Source: Neoaliturus tenellus
Lineage: Eukaryota > Arthropoda > Insecta > Hemiptera > Cicadellidae
Assembly: GCA_030545055.2 (NCBI GenBank)
Contig: CM061534.1
Span: 28,098,058 to 28,162,057 of the forward strand
Length of the DNA: 64,000 nt
Direction: 5' to 3'
The position numbers and the translations under genes are program-made. A model generated the notes under the pieces. That model was not told where the DNA came from, made no database searches, and worked only from the letters and a program-made list of their open reading frames with translations. Positions 29,923 to 38,494 of the stretch are shown in pieces (position 1 is the stretch's first letter; each line of letters opens with the position of its first letter).

Positions 29923-30618
29923 TTATCTTCGCTGTTTCTCCCGTATAACTAAACGTATGTTGATGTTTTCACCTCTAAAATTTACCAATTGCCCGTTTTG
30001 ATCTTCCAATGCAATAACTATTTCTTCTAAACTGTTTTGTTTATTTATTGGGAGATATGTTACAGTATTTGGCTTTTCTACAATTTTAAAACCTGGAGCA
30101 ACTGTAGGATAAAATTCATGCAAAACGTGACCTTCAATGCCATCAATGTATGACCCCCTTTCAACATTACATGTGATTCGTATGACATCTACTTTATTAA
30201 TGGAAACTTGGTTTTTTGATTCAACCCATTTATTTGGTTCAATTATGATCTTGTTGAATCCCAGTAGGGGTCCTATTGTTTGTTCCTTAGTAAAATCTAT
30301 ACCATGATCACAGAATATTTCACTTTTTAATGTGCTGTTGTTTGCATGTAGTTTAAAATCAATTCCCAAGTTTTGTCTTTCAATTTGCTTTCTAATAAAA
30401 TCGTTAATGCTATCTATTTCATATGAACCCGTTGGCAAGGATATTGTGACTCCGTTTGTAAAACATACCTTATCATTTACGTTTTCCTCTATATTAGGAA
30501 TTGAGTTATATGTTAATAGATCATGGAATCCCATTTCCCATTCACTTGATGAAGACAGATCAAATGGTGGAAATAACGTGTATCGGATACGAGATGTATT
30601 TCCTCTCACACAAATCAT
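29923..30618 (-). CDS. Minor capsid (penton-like, single jelly-roll) protein
   Basis: 231 residues, intact. Family signatures of the Polinton minor capsid protein are visible: GSYEIDSINDFI, IGPLLGFNK, ITCNVERGSYIDG, LHEFYPTVAPGFKIVEKP and LVNFRGENINIRLVI. It is expected to form the vertex capsomers. The ATG overlaps the stop of the protease gene (ATAATG-type junction at 30618). Confidence 0.88.
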   Translation of the reverse strand: MICVRGNTSRIRYTLFPPFDLSSSSEWEMGFHDLLTYNSIPNIEENVNDKVCFTNGVTISLPTGSYEIDSINDFIRKQIERQNLGIDFKLHANNSTLKSEIFCDHGIDFTKEQTIGPLLGFNKIIIEPNKWVESKNQVSINKVDVIRITCNVERGSYIDGIEGHVLHEFYPTVAPGFKIVEKPNTVTYLPINKQNSLEEIVIALEDQNGQLVNFRGENINIRLVIREKQRR

Positions 30619-30959
30619 TATGTGTTACTTGCCAGAAAGTCTAAACATAAATGGCCACAATTGACCTGACCATCTTTTTGAAGAGGAAAGTAATTATAAT
30701 GAACATTAGTATAGAACGGCCCGCTGTTGAAATATCGCTGAAGTTCAATTGGAGGTTTCAGATTTCCAAAACTGTCAAAGTATTGCACATTTAAGCCAAT
30801 TTTCTTATAACACACCCAATGAGTTCCTTTATTATTGATACTGTCTAAGTTTACAATTCCACATTCCCGTTCATTAATTCTAGAAGGTAGAGAATCTCTC
30901 ATAAATACTCCTCTAAAATATGGTATTCTTAAAATTTCAGCCCATTTTAATATATCCAT
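30618..30959 (-). CDS. Adenain-like cysteine protease
   Basis: The virion-maturation protease of adenoviruses and Polintons. Catalytic residues match the adenain pattern: H47 (GTHWVCY), D62 (YFDSFGN), Q94 and C101 (Q-x6-C, NCGHLCLDF). 113 residues, shorter than adenovirus protease but usual for Polintons. It starts at the ATG directly before ILKWAEILRIPYFRGVF. Intact. It would cleave virion precursors during assembly. Confidence 0.9.
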   Translation of the reverse strand: MDILKWAEILRIPYFRGVFMRDSLPSRINERECGIVNLDSINNKGTHWVCYKKIGLNVQYFDSFGNLKPPIELQRYFNSGPFYTNVHYNYFPLQKDGQVNCGHLCLDFLASNT

Positions 30960-30988
30960 AGTATTTAGTGGTTTGTAAGGTATGTAGT

Positions 30989-31557
30989 TTATTTCCTTCG
31001 TTGTGTAGACGATGTTTTTTTTTTACTCACACCAGAACCCTTGTAGGGTCTTAAATACAATCCTTTCCCTTTCCTCTTGTTAACTTTAGAAGATTTTTTA
31101 CATTTGCACTTTGTGTTTTTTCTCTTGACATGCAGTTTCTTTTTGCCTCCACCAAATTTACTTTTTGCTTTCATAATATTTGTTACGGTCCAAGCTGCTG
31201 CCTTTTCACTTAAATTTGCGTCTGAAGCCTTAACTCTTTCCCAAGCTTTTTCTGCTAACTCTCTGTCAGCAATCAACCTATTTTTGCTGTCAGAATATTT
31301 TGAATAAGCTATATCATGTAATTTACAAGCAGAATCTAATTTGTTTACACCGGGATCTCCTCTGGCTAATCTTTTTTTAAATTCGTGCCTGGACCACAAT
31401 ATTGATAGCCTGGAATGTGTAATTCGGTTGGTAGAATATCAATAGCTTTATTTAAAAGATTTCCAGCAACACCGGCAATACTACCTAACAGGCCTGAGCC
31501 TCTGGGATAACTGATGCGTCCGGTGCTGGGTTTCATTTTATTAATGATCAATAACAT
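30989..31557 (-). pseudogene. PLA2-domain virion protein (parvovirus VP1-like), one frameshift
   Basis: Two open pieces: 31557-31366 (probable start at the internal ATG, MKPSTGRISYPRGSG) ending just after the calcium-loop motif YCGPGTNL, and 31399-30989 with the catalytic HDxxY motif (LHDIAYSK). A frameshift near 31375-31395 separates the halves of the phospholipase A2 core. The C-terminus is strongly basic (KKKLHVKRKNTKCKCKKSSK...), suggesting DNA or membrane contact. In parvoviruses the equivalent domain breaches the endosome during entry; in Polintons this role is inferred. Confidence 0.82.
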
Positions 31558-32398
31558 ATGCGATGCCTGTATTTATCACAGCAGACGTGGGTGCACCATC
31601 TACTAGTTGCAGCACTGAATTTTCACTTGTTGCAAACAAATCACCCCAATCACAAGTATGCAATGATTTAGTAACCTTTTTTTTCCACTCTTCCTTTGCA
31701 AGTTTTGGACTTTCTTTTTTCAATATTTTGTGAAGAGTATAAGCCATCTCAGCCAGCACATCGCTTAAATATGCATAATTTACAGCATCTCCCATGCTTA
31801 TAGGCGGAGCTACATTTTTTATACCATGTCCTTTGGCATCGTAATCACCCTTTAAAAATAATGTATTCGCCTGCAGATATCGCAGATTTACAGCATCCTG
31901 ACCAAGCTTTGGGTCATGAACATTTGATATTTTCAATCCTTTAGCACTAAAACTTCCTTTGTTTATAACTATAGCTTTATTGTTAAATGTGACAAAATTT
32001 ACTGCGTCTCCACCAACTAAAGGCATAGCAACATCTTGGATCCTATACTGATGAAAAGAATAGCTATCTTTAATTTTTTTTGGAGTGTTTGAAGTAAAAT
32101 AAAGCTTATTAACAGCATCACCATCATTAATGGGTACACCAATATCACTTATCTTAAAACCTTTCGCATCGTAAACATTTTCTTCACTGCGCGATAGACA
32201 TTTTTCTGTAGAAACATTTAAAGTATTTAAATTTACAGCATCTCCTATTTCTGTAGGTGCACCCACATTACAAATTCTTTTTAACTGAATGTCATAGTCC
32301 CCTGCTTTAGTAAGATTGAAACCTTCACCTTTTGGCCCTCGCGTAGCTTGTGAAACAGAATTAGAGCTTGAGAAACGACCAAATTTATCTACACTCAT
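31541..32398 (-). CDS. Fibre-like repeat protein
   Basis: 285 residues from the ATG at 32398, chosen because a strong splice acceptor (pyrimidine tract ending AATCTAG, AG at 32408-32407) lies 8 bases before it. Five repeats of 36-41 residues end in G(D/Q)DAVN or GDAVN (DAVN at about residues 53, 94, 131, 168 and 204), each with a [DG]YDAKG...KISNVG-like first half. Such beta-repeats resemble trimeric fibre shafts in phages and adenoviruses. The N-terminus (MSVDKFGRFSSSNSVSQ) could anchor to the capsid and the last 75 residues could form a knob. The function is inferred from architecture. It overlaps the PLA2 gene by up to 17 bases. Confidence 0.65.
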   Translation of the reverse strand: MSVDKFGRFSSSNSVSQATRGPKGEGFNLTKAGDYDIQLKRICNVGAPTEIGDAVNLNTLNVSTEKCLSRSEENVYDAKGFKISDIGVPINDGDAVNKLYFTSNTPKKIKDSYSFHQYRIQDVAMPLVGGDAVNFVTFNNKAIVINKGSFSAKGLKISNVHDPKLGQDAVNLRYLQANTLFLKGDYDAKGHGIKNVAPPISMGDAVNYAYLSDVLAEMAYTLHKILKKESPKLAKEEWKKKVTKSLHTCDWGDLFATSENSVLQLVDGAPTSAVINTGIAYVIDH

Positions 32399-32490
32399 GA
32401 TGAAGTCTAGATTGGAAATGAGGGAAGAAAGGAAAAACAAGAATTAAAAATAACGTGAACATTTATTTAAAAATAAAATATTAATCAGTT

Positions 32491-33759
32491 TTATACATTT
32501 ATTTTACCTTTATTTTCCAATTCCAATAATTCTTCTATTATTGAATCAATTTCCTTTTTATGACTGTTGTTACCAGCTTCTTGTGAACCATATAAAAGGC
32601 GAAGACGGTCAACAAGTTCATTTGGATCATCAAAATAAATATACTCAAGTTTATCATTGGTAAGCGGTACACCGTTTCCACTTGTTGAGGGTAAAACCAT
32701 ATCTGAATATGTAGTCATAGGATTTTCTTTTTTTATAAAATCATGCAATGGTATTTTTCTTTGCAACTTTTTTGCAGAATTCTGGAAAATTCCACTTCCA
32801 CTTGCATCCCATTTGTTTATTATAGGAGCAATTATGTTTAAGTACTTGCGCCCTCTGTTGGATCTCTTTTTACCCAGTTCCGAATGATTTACTCTGTAAA
32901 CTTTTGTATCCCTTAAAATAGTGGCATAATTTTTTAAATCATCCTCTGTGTAAATATATGGATTTGGAGAATTCATAAATATTAACTCATAAAGCCCCCT
33001 TATGCCATTATATTTAACATCATTTATTATAATATCATTTTCATCAATTTCAATTTTTTTATCACCCATCATCCAATCGTTTCCATCCACACGCATGCCA
33101 TAGTTATGGTCAATATCTTTTCCTCCTCTAACTAATTTTAAAAAGTAATCTTTAGATATATTACCAGTAAATGTGTTTTCTACAAACTGTTTAGCGAGAT
33201 TTTTTCCCTTGGGCGTTCTTAACAGGTTTTCTGCTGTTGGCTGTGTTTCATAAACAATAGGTTCTTCTTCCATCTCCTCACCTCTTTGTAAATCGTGTTC
33301 CTCTTCGTCTAACTCCATGTCACTCGTTTCATGTTTATCACTAACAGCTGCAAGGCGTTTAGGTTGTGGAAGTTCTACATTACCATCATCATAATCATAA
33401 TCACTCTCGTAACCATCGTGGGTTGGCAAATTAATTTTACGCTTCCTTTTCTCTCCTTGCTCAGGCGTGGGTATAAATTGTTTTGCAGGAATAACCTCTT
33501 CAGCATCGCTATTACGCCTTCTTTTTCTATCATTTATAACATTTTGTTCTAATTTAATTTCTTCATGCCCTTCCAGGAGTTTTATCAACGGTTCAGACAC
33601 AGGCTTCCATTAATTTTCAAGCATTTCATTAGTATCAACTAATTGACGTTGTAAAGCTTGGTGTTTCTTTTTAATATTTCGTCTTAACTCACTAATTTCC
33701 TTAACTATTTCTTCTTTGGTTTTATTTTTAGTCCAATCATCATAGTAGTTTTCAGCCAT
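32491..33759 (-). pseudogene. DUF8207-like Polinton protein, interrupted by one stop
   Basis: The ATG at 33759 opens a 49-codon Lys/Glu-rich coiled coil (EEIVKEISELRRNIKKKHQALQ), then an in-frame TAA at 33612-33610, then 373 further codons in the same frame to 32491. The second part has basic NLS-like clusters (DRKRRRNSD, GEKRKRKINL), an acidic region, and a C-terminal domain with GIRGLYELIF...YTEDDLKNYATILRD, which I recognise as the DUF8207 type common in Polintons. It sits between ATPase and fibre-like gene. Alternatively translation of the long part could start downstream. Confidence 0.7.
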
Positions 33760-33826
33760 TTGAGATGGTGGCAGCTGCTTACACTGTTAACAGTTCACTA
33801 ATGATTCAACAGCATAGTAGAGGTCG

Positions 33827-33835
33827 ATATATATT
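33827..33835 (-). promoter_or_regulatory. Possible TATA box for the DUF8207-like and downstream virion genes
   Basis: Minus-strand AATATATATC lies about 70 bp before the ATG at 33759, in the 100-bp gap after the ATPase gene. It is the only clear gap in the virion module. Confidence 0.4.
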
Positions 33836-33865
33836 AATTTGAAATCAAATTTCCCCTCCACTCCA

Positions 33866-34570
33866 TTAATTATTAATAAACACATCTAACCCTTTCCTAT
33901 AACGACCTTTAGACATTTCACTATCTTTATCAATTACAACAAATTGATTTTTACCACTACGCCATACATTTGTGCATATTTGCTTAAACATATCAAGAGG
34001 CATATCAGTGTTCACGTGGTCATGATAAATATGCTGTAAATTGCGATAATCTTGTTTGAACAAAATAATAAAATTTGCATTGTCTCTAACTAACTGTTTT
34101 GGAATATAACTATATGTTTGACAGATATAAAACGTTTCAACATTATTATGCCTTCCCATTGAAAAATAATTTCTTATGTTTTGCTGTTTTTCACATGCTA
34201 TATCATCAAAAATCATTATGGAGTTAGGCCTTATTTCGTTTGGGCGTAAAACTTCATCGTTATCAGAAAACATGTGTAATCCTATTTCTTCTATATTTTT
34301 CATTACACATTTCAAAAATCTATATTTTGGTTGATTAAGAGATTTTGAGAAAACATAAACATTTTTAAAATGTAACCCGTGAGGAGAAAAAAGGAGGTTT
34401 AACATTACGTTGGTCTTACCACAGTTTGACGGGCCACATATTATGCATCTTATGTTATTTGGCAGTAATGCACCATGTTTTACTATACCCTTTCTATTTT
34501 GTGAATTGCATTTAATAATTTTATCCAAATTGACTATATTAAATTTAACTTTTTGCTTAATTAATTTCAT
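33866..34570 (-). CDS. FtsK/A32-like genome-packaging ATPase (intact)
   Basis: 234 residues. Walker A GPSNCGKT (residues 46-53) and Walker B SIMIFDDIA (D122, D123) are present, followed by RNYFSMGRHNN and a sensor-like QTYSYIPKQLVRDNAN. It would drive DNA into the capsid. It is the intact counterpart of the broken Polinton-1 gene at 7283-7978. The start overlaps the integrase stop by four bases (GTATGA). Confidence 0.93.
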   Translation of the reverse strand: MKLIKQKVKFNIVNLDKIIKCNSQNRKGIVKHGALLPNNIRCIICGPSNCGKTNVMLNLLFSPHGLHFKNVYVFSKSLNQPKYRFLKCVMKNIEEIGLHMFSDNDEVLRPNEIRPNSIMIFDDIACEKQQNIRNYFSMGRHNNVETFYICQTYSYIPKQLVRDNANFIILFKQDYRNLQHIYHDHVNTDMPLDMFKQICTNVWRSGKNQFVVIDKDSEMSKGRYRKGLDVFINN

Positions 34571-35490
34571 ACTAGCTCACTTTGGTCAATCCAACTATCG
34601 TGCGTCTTGTCGAATCCCAACCACCTGACTAACAATTTATCTCCTTTTCTTCTTATTACTTTCTCAACTAAGTAAATACCACTAAACTTAGTTTTACTCA
34701 GTTCTTCTTGATAAAATCCTCCTTTAAGTATTTTACCTTTCGAATCTTTTAAGATGTAAGTTGGTGGGTTTGTTGGTTGAATTTCTGACACAGTATAAAT
34801 TTCATTACTCCACCGTGGCCAATACCCTTTAGACAATTGTTTGAATCTCAAACTAACTCTTACTTTATCTCCAACCTTAAATTTATATTTGTAGAGAGGT
34901 TTCTTTCTTTTTCCAATTATTCTTATAAGTATTTCTTTTTCATTCGCCTTTGTAACATCAATAGGTTTAACCCCAATAGTTCTATGTTTCTTATTATTAT
35001 ATTTTTGTATAATACTTGGTAGTATATCCAACCAATTAAAACTTCTTAATTCAGTAAATAATTTCCACATTTCCCCTTTCAATGTACGGTTAAATCGTTC
35101 AACAATTGAAGCTTTTTTATCAGAATAAGTGAAATAGTGGTTAATATTATAGCTTTTTAACAATGACTTAACTTTTGCATTAAAGAATTCAGTACCTTGA
35201 TCAGTTTGAAAATGTTTCATTTTATGTTTTTTTAAAATAGGTTTCAATGCTTCAACAACTTCATCAGCTTTTTTTGTTTTTAATGGTACAGCAATGGCAT
35301 ATTTTGAAAAACAGTTTATCATTGTCAAGATATATTTATACCCTTTATTAACTCTAGAAAACTGTATCATTTCTACTAAATCAGCTTGGTATAGATCATT
35401 TACTCCTTTAAGTTCAACATGTCGGGTTGGAAAGTTTTTACGAGACTGTTTATGTAACTCTTTAGCAATATCTGCTCTAATTTTCATCAT
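34567..35490 (-). CDS. int: Retrovirus-like integrase with chromodomain (intact)
   Basis: I start it at the ATG at 35490 (307 residues) because a splice acceptor TTTCCTACAG (AG at 35494-35493) ends two bases before it; the frame is open 14 codons further upstream. In the longer numbering the DDE triad is D51 (YQADLVEM), D111 (FQTDQGTEFF) and E145 (ASIVERFNRTLK). The C-terminus is a chromodomain (YLVEKVIRRKGDKLLVRWLGFD). No break was seen. It integrates the element and is collinear with the Polinton-1 integrase. Confidence 0.93.
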   Translation of the reverse strand: MMKIRADIAKELHKQSRKNFPTRHVELKGVNDLYQADLVEMIQFSRVNKGYKYILTMINCFSKYAIAVPLKTKKADEVVEALKPILKKHKMKHFQTDQGTEFFNAKVKSLLKSYNINHYFTYSDKKASIVERFNRTLKGEMWKLFTELRSFNWLDILPSIIQKYNNKKHRTIGVKPIDVTKANEKEILIRIIGKRKKPLYKYKFKVGDKVRVSLRFKQLSKGYWPRWSNEIYTVSEIQPTNPPTYILKDSKGKILKGGFYQEELSKTKFSGIYLVEKVIRRKGDKLLVRWLGFDKTHDSWIDQSELV

Positions 35491-35577
35491 TTCTGTAGGA
35501 AAGATGTTGAGGAAATGGCTAAATAAAGACACATGGAGGGTTTTTACTTTGTGTGTATTTTTACAAAATAAAACTGT

Positions 35578-36066
35578 CTATAATAATTCACAAAATGGAG
35601 ATGCTTTCTTATGTTCTTCCATGGGATCATCATCTTGGTTCCATTCATCAATTGTAACACCACAGCTAATGCAGGAAGTGGCATCATCTATTCCAGTATA
35701 ATAAAACCCATTTTGGACCATCTTCTCAATGTCTGGATACGCTTTTGGATATGAAATAAAAGTTTCTTTCAAAATTTTTTCAATTTCATTTACCCTTGAT
35801 TTAAATTTACTATAGTCTTTAAAGTCACTCATATTGCATTTTTTACTCATTTCACAATCAGGATTGCTAAATTTATGTACAATATTAATGTGTTTTAGTG
35901 ATAACTTTCTATTTCCTGACTCCCACCCACAACCACAACAAACAATATTCTGGAAACATTTAGTTCTATAAAATCCTGACTTCACTAAATCACACTTTTT
36001 AAAATTAAATAAACTACAACATACATCTCCTTCTGATGAAGACGAGGCTGAAGATGATTCCTCCAT
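35578..36066 (-). CDS. IAP-like protein with two BIR domains
   Basis: 162 residues. BIR domains bind caspases or their activators and block apoptosis; baculoviruses and other DNA viruses encode them. BIR1 (about 28-73): C43-x2-C46, H64, C71 after SGFYRTKC. BIR2 (about 106-160): NGFYYTGIDD, C132-x2-C135, W142, DDDP, H152 and C159 (C-x2-C-x16-H-x6-C). The zinc ligands of both are complete. There is no RING or CARD. The N-terminus is a Ser-rich tail. An acceptor-like CTAACCAG lies 5 bases before the ATG, overlapping the end of the upstream gene. Intact; the anti-apoptotic role is inferred from the fold. Confidence 0.88.
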   Translation of the reverse strand: MEESSSASSSSEGDVCCSLFNFKKCDLVKSGFYRTKCFQNIVCCGCGWESGNRKLSLKHINIVHKFSNPDCEMSKKCNMSDFKDYSKFKSRVNEIEKILKETFISYPKAYPDIEKMVQNGFYYTGIDDATSCISCGVTIDEWNQDDDPMEEHKKASPFCELL

Positions 36067-36075
36067 CGCAGCTGG

Positions 36076-36909
36076 TTAGAAACTGGGAGGGTTATCACAT
36101 GTTTCAGACTTGCTCTCATTGGCAGATGGGTCAGAGGTTATCCCATTACAATGATAACAGTACTTCCTCTTAATGATTGGACCATCCATTTCATTGCCCT
36201 CAACAGCAAATTGGTAATGATCTTTACACCTCAAATTTCCAATGATATCATGATCCATTTGCAAATGTGGTGAAAGTTTGTCATAGATGGATTCCAAATA
36301 ACCAATGTTGTGAATAATAAAGTGTTTTGGGAGATATTTAATCATTTCTTCATTCATCATAAATCCTCGCTCATTCCATTCTTTAATAGCTAAATCAATA
36401 TTCTTGATGCGATCAGTGATGACATTCTTTTCCATATTCCACCAGTGGAGTAGGACATAGACATTAACATAGGCACAATTATGTGGAGAATGGTTAAAGG
36501 AACATGGTTTGAGGAAATTCACTTGCGATTGTTGCTTTAATACTGATAGTTTCGGACATCCCAAATCTTCTAAATTTTTTACCTCCACATCAAAATCAGA
36601 CAAAAGTTGTGAAATAAAGCTGGTTTTTTCTAGCCCCTTTACATAAACGTTTCCTTTTATTGAAACTAGTTTAAATATATCTTTTATTTGAGAATATTCT
36701 TTAAATCCATAGCTCCAATATAATCCATGCAAATGCTTTTCCAACCAGTGAACCTGTTTTCTAACATCTTGAGGAAGCTGATGTAAACTGTATGGAGGTA
36801 GAAAAAGATGCAGTTCATATATTTTCCCATCTGTTGAAACAATAGCCAATTCCTTAATTGTAAATTCTTTTCCATTTTTAAACCCTTGAAAGTCTAAGAT
36901 GTACTCCAT
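36076..36909 (-). CDS. Unknown 277-residue protein, nuclease-like features
   Basis: The ATG lies a few bases after TATTTTCAG (AG at 36916-36915). The N-terminus (YILDFQGFKNGKEFTIKELAIV) resembles the first strand and acidic motif of DEDD/RNase H-fold proteins, and KGNVYVKGLEKTSFI and FNHSPHNCAYVNVYVLLHWW could supply later motifs. A C-terminal YCYHCNG may bind metal. Related sequences with a D-x-QGF start are familiar from insect repeats, but I cannot name the family, and nuclease activity is only a suggestion. Intact, between the IAP gene and an 80-residue ORF. Confidence 0.55.
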   Translation of the reverse strand: MEYILDFQGFKNGKEFTIKELAIVSTDGKIYELHLFLPPYSLHQLPQDVRKQVHWLEKHLHGLYWSYGFKEYSQIKDIFKLVSIKGNVYVKGLEKTSFISQLLSDFDVEVKNLEDLGCPKLSVLKQQSQVNFLKPCSFNHSPHNCAYVNVYVLLHWWNMEKNVITDRIKNIDLAIKEWNERGFMMNEEMIKYLPKHFIIHNIGYLESIYDKLSPHLQMDHDIIGNLRCKDHYQFAVEGNEMDGPIIKRKYCYHCNGITSDPSANESKSETCDNPPSF

Positions 36910-36941
36910 TTCACCTGAAAATATATAGGCTATTATTAGTT

Positions 36942-37184
36942 TTACTCTTGCATATAAGGATTCTCACTTAAATCAGAATACTGGTAGTTAAACCGTTTAT
37001 AGAATTCTTGATCAATATCATATATACTTTTTTTAAATTCTGTCCATTTATCTACATCCAAGCAAACAGTGCTTCTTCCCGTCAATGGTGATTCAGTTAT
37101 CAAAATAATTTTGGTATTCAATTGTACATCTTTAAATTCAATTTTCATATCATTAGTAATTATGAAACCTTTAGAGAAAGCCAT
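36942..37184 (-). CDS. Unknown 80-residue protein inside the presumed leader intron
   Basis: The ATG is 8-10 bases after the leader splice donor (37197-37192), so it would be translated only from unspliced RNA. Sequence: beta-like first half (GFIITNDMKIEFKDVQLNTKIILI), acidic second half ending NPYMQE. Family unknown. Confidence 0.4.
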   Translation of the reverse strand: MAFSKGFIITNDMKIEFKDVQLNTKIILITESPLTGRSTVCLDVDKWTEFKKSIYDIDQEFYKRFNYQYSDLSENPYMQE

Positions 37185-37191
37185 TTTAAGT

Positions 37192-37279
37192 ACTTACTTG
37201 AACGATTCCTCGTTAGCAACTCACTCGTGGCAGTATTTGAAATAAGACTAGACCTCAACTTCTCAAACATGGTTTTATA
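37192..37279 (-). promoter_or_regulatory. TATA box, leader exon and splice donor of the minus strand genes
   Basis: Minus-strand TATAAAA (37279-37273), a leader of roughly 50 bases, and a consensus donor TTCAA|GTAAGT (GT at 37197). Matching acceptors lie before the 277-residue gene (36916), the IAP gene, the integrase (35494) and the fibre-like gene (32408). It is the mirror image of the + strand leader at 16381-16454. Confidence 0.6.
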
Positions 37280-37424
37280 CACACAAATCACGTGGTCCAT
37301 TGACGCACAAAGTTAGACTTTGTACACAATTTGAGCACACAGAGTTAAAGGTTATCAAATAAATTGCAAATTTTACCATTATTTATCAAACTATTTCTTA
37401 AAAACAACTATTGCATCATCTGTG

Positions 37425-37820
37425 TTAATCATTTAACAGCTCATTCAACAAATGTTTATTTGAATCACTCTGGCTGTTTGTCACTTGAGGATCTTGAATT
37501 GGTCCCGCAGACATAGCTGATGGAGCATACACTGTCTGCGCCTTATACCATGTTGAATCAAAAGGTGTCCATTTTGTTGATGAAACAAACCCGCTCTGAA
37601 TAGGTCGTCTAACTCCTTGCTGACGATTGTAATATGTTTCAAAAGACCTTGGGAAATCTAGATAAAGATTCCTTGAATTTAATCTTGGTGACTGTTGATC
37701 CTGAGAATCTTGGCTAGTACTCGGCCGTTGAGCTTGGTTTGGATTCCTTGAATTAGAGCTTACAGACTGTTGATCCTGAGGATCTTGACTAGTACTCGAC
37801 CGTTGGGGCTGGTTTGACAT
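37425..37820 (-). CDS. Unknown Ser/Gln/Pro-rich protein (131 residues)
   Basis: The N-terminus contains two copies of a 26-residue low-complexity repeat (PQRSSTSQDPQDQQS and AQRPSTSQDSQDQQS), then a more ordered part (YLDFPRSFETYYNRQQGVRRP). It lies upstream of the leader promoter, near the right end. No family recognised; probably disordered. Confidence 0.45.
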   Translation of the reverse strand: MSNQPQRSSTSQDPQDQQSVSSNSRNPNQAQRPSTSQDSQDQQSPRLNSRNLYLDFPRSFETYYNRQQGVRRPIQSGFVSSTKWTPFDSTWYKAQTVYAPSAMSAGPIQDPQVTNSQSDSNKHLLNELLND

Positions 37821-37927
37821 GTTCTAATAGGGCCTATACAGTGTGGAAGTTAAAAGACGACTGACATACTCAGTTTTCATAACTGTTATACTAATACATA
37901 ATATTAGGCCCTTACATAATATTAGGA

Positions 37928-38170
37928 TTATTTAAAAAAGAAACTGACCTTACAGAATCTATGGTCCGCATTGCAACATTTCTCCATGTGATGAATCTTG
38001 AGGTGAAAACTTGTGGACAAATTTATTTCAGCTTCGCAAATTCTTCGTTTAAATCGCTCTTTATCTGCCAAAACTGATGATTGCCTATCTTCTTTATCCA
38101 CAAAATAAAATACGGTAACTGGTGGACTGCTAAAGGAAACTCTCAACATGTTCCTATAAAACTGTGACAT
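37928..38170 (-). CDS. Unknown 80-residue basic protein near the right end
   Basis: Starts MSQFYRNMLRVSFSS and contains DKERFKRRICEAEINL and a Cys/His cluster HHMEKCCNADHRFC that might bind metal. No family and no promoter recognised. Could be a remnant or a first exon. Confidence 0.35.
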   Translation of the reverse strand: MSQFYRNMLRVSFSSPPVTVFYFVDKEDRQSSVLADKERFKRRICEAEINLSTSFHLKIHHMEKCCNADHRFCKVSFFFK

Positions 38171-38494
38171 ATCACAAGTTTGCGATTGCCACTTGTAATA
38201 AAGGAGAATGCACCATATTACATAATAAGAAAATCACCATTTTTTACTACATTTATCAGAGGTCAAGTTAGCTCAGTGCCAAAGTATCAGTCTTAAAAAT
38301 TCTATAAAAATAGCACTAAGCTAATTTGATCTCTTTTTCTTAATTTTATCAATTATTTCATAAAATTATCAATTTTTCATTTTAATTCTTACAATTTCAT
38401 CGTGATATAAAAGTGATACTAACACCATCTAGTACAAAAATACACATTTAGTGCATAATTTTCTTTTCATGTTAAAATATTTCGGTTCCAGAAC
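38171..38494. other. Non-coding stretch inside the right end of Polinton-2
   Basis: AT-rich, no ORF or clear signal. Confidence 0.5.
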
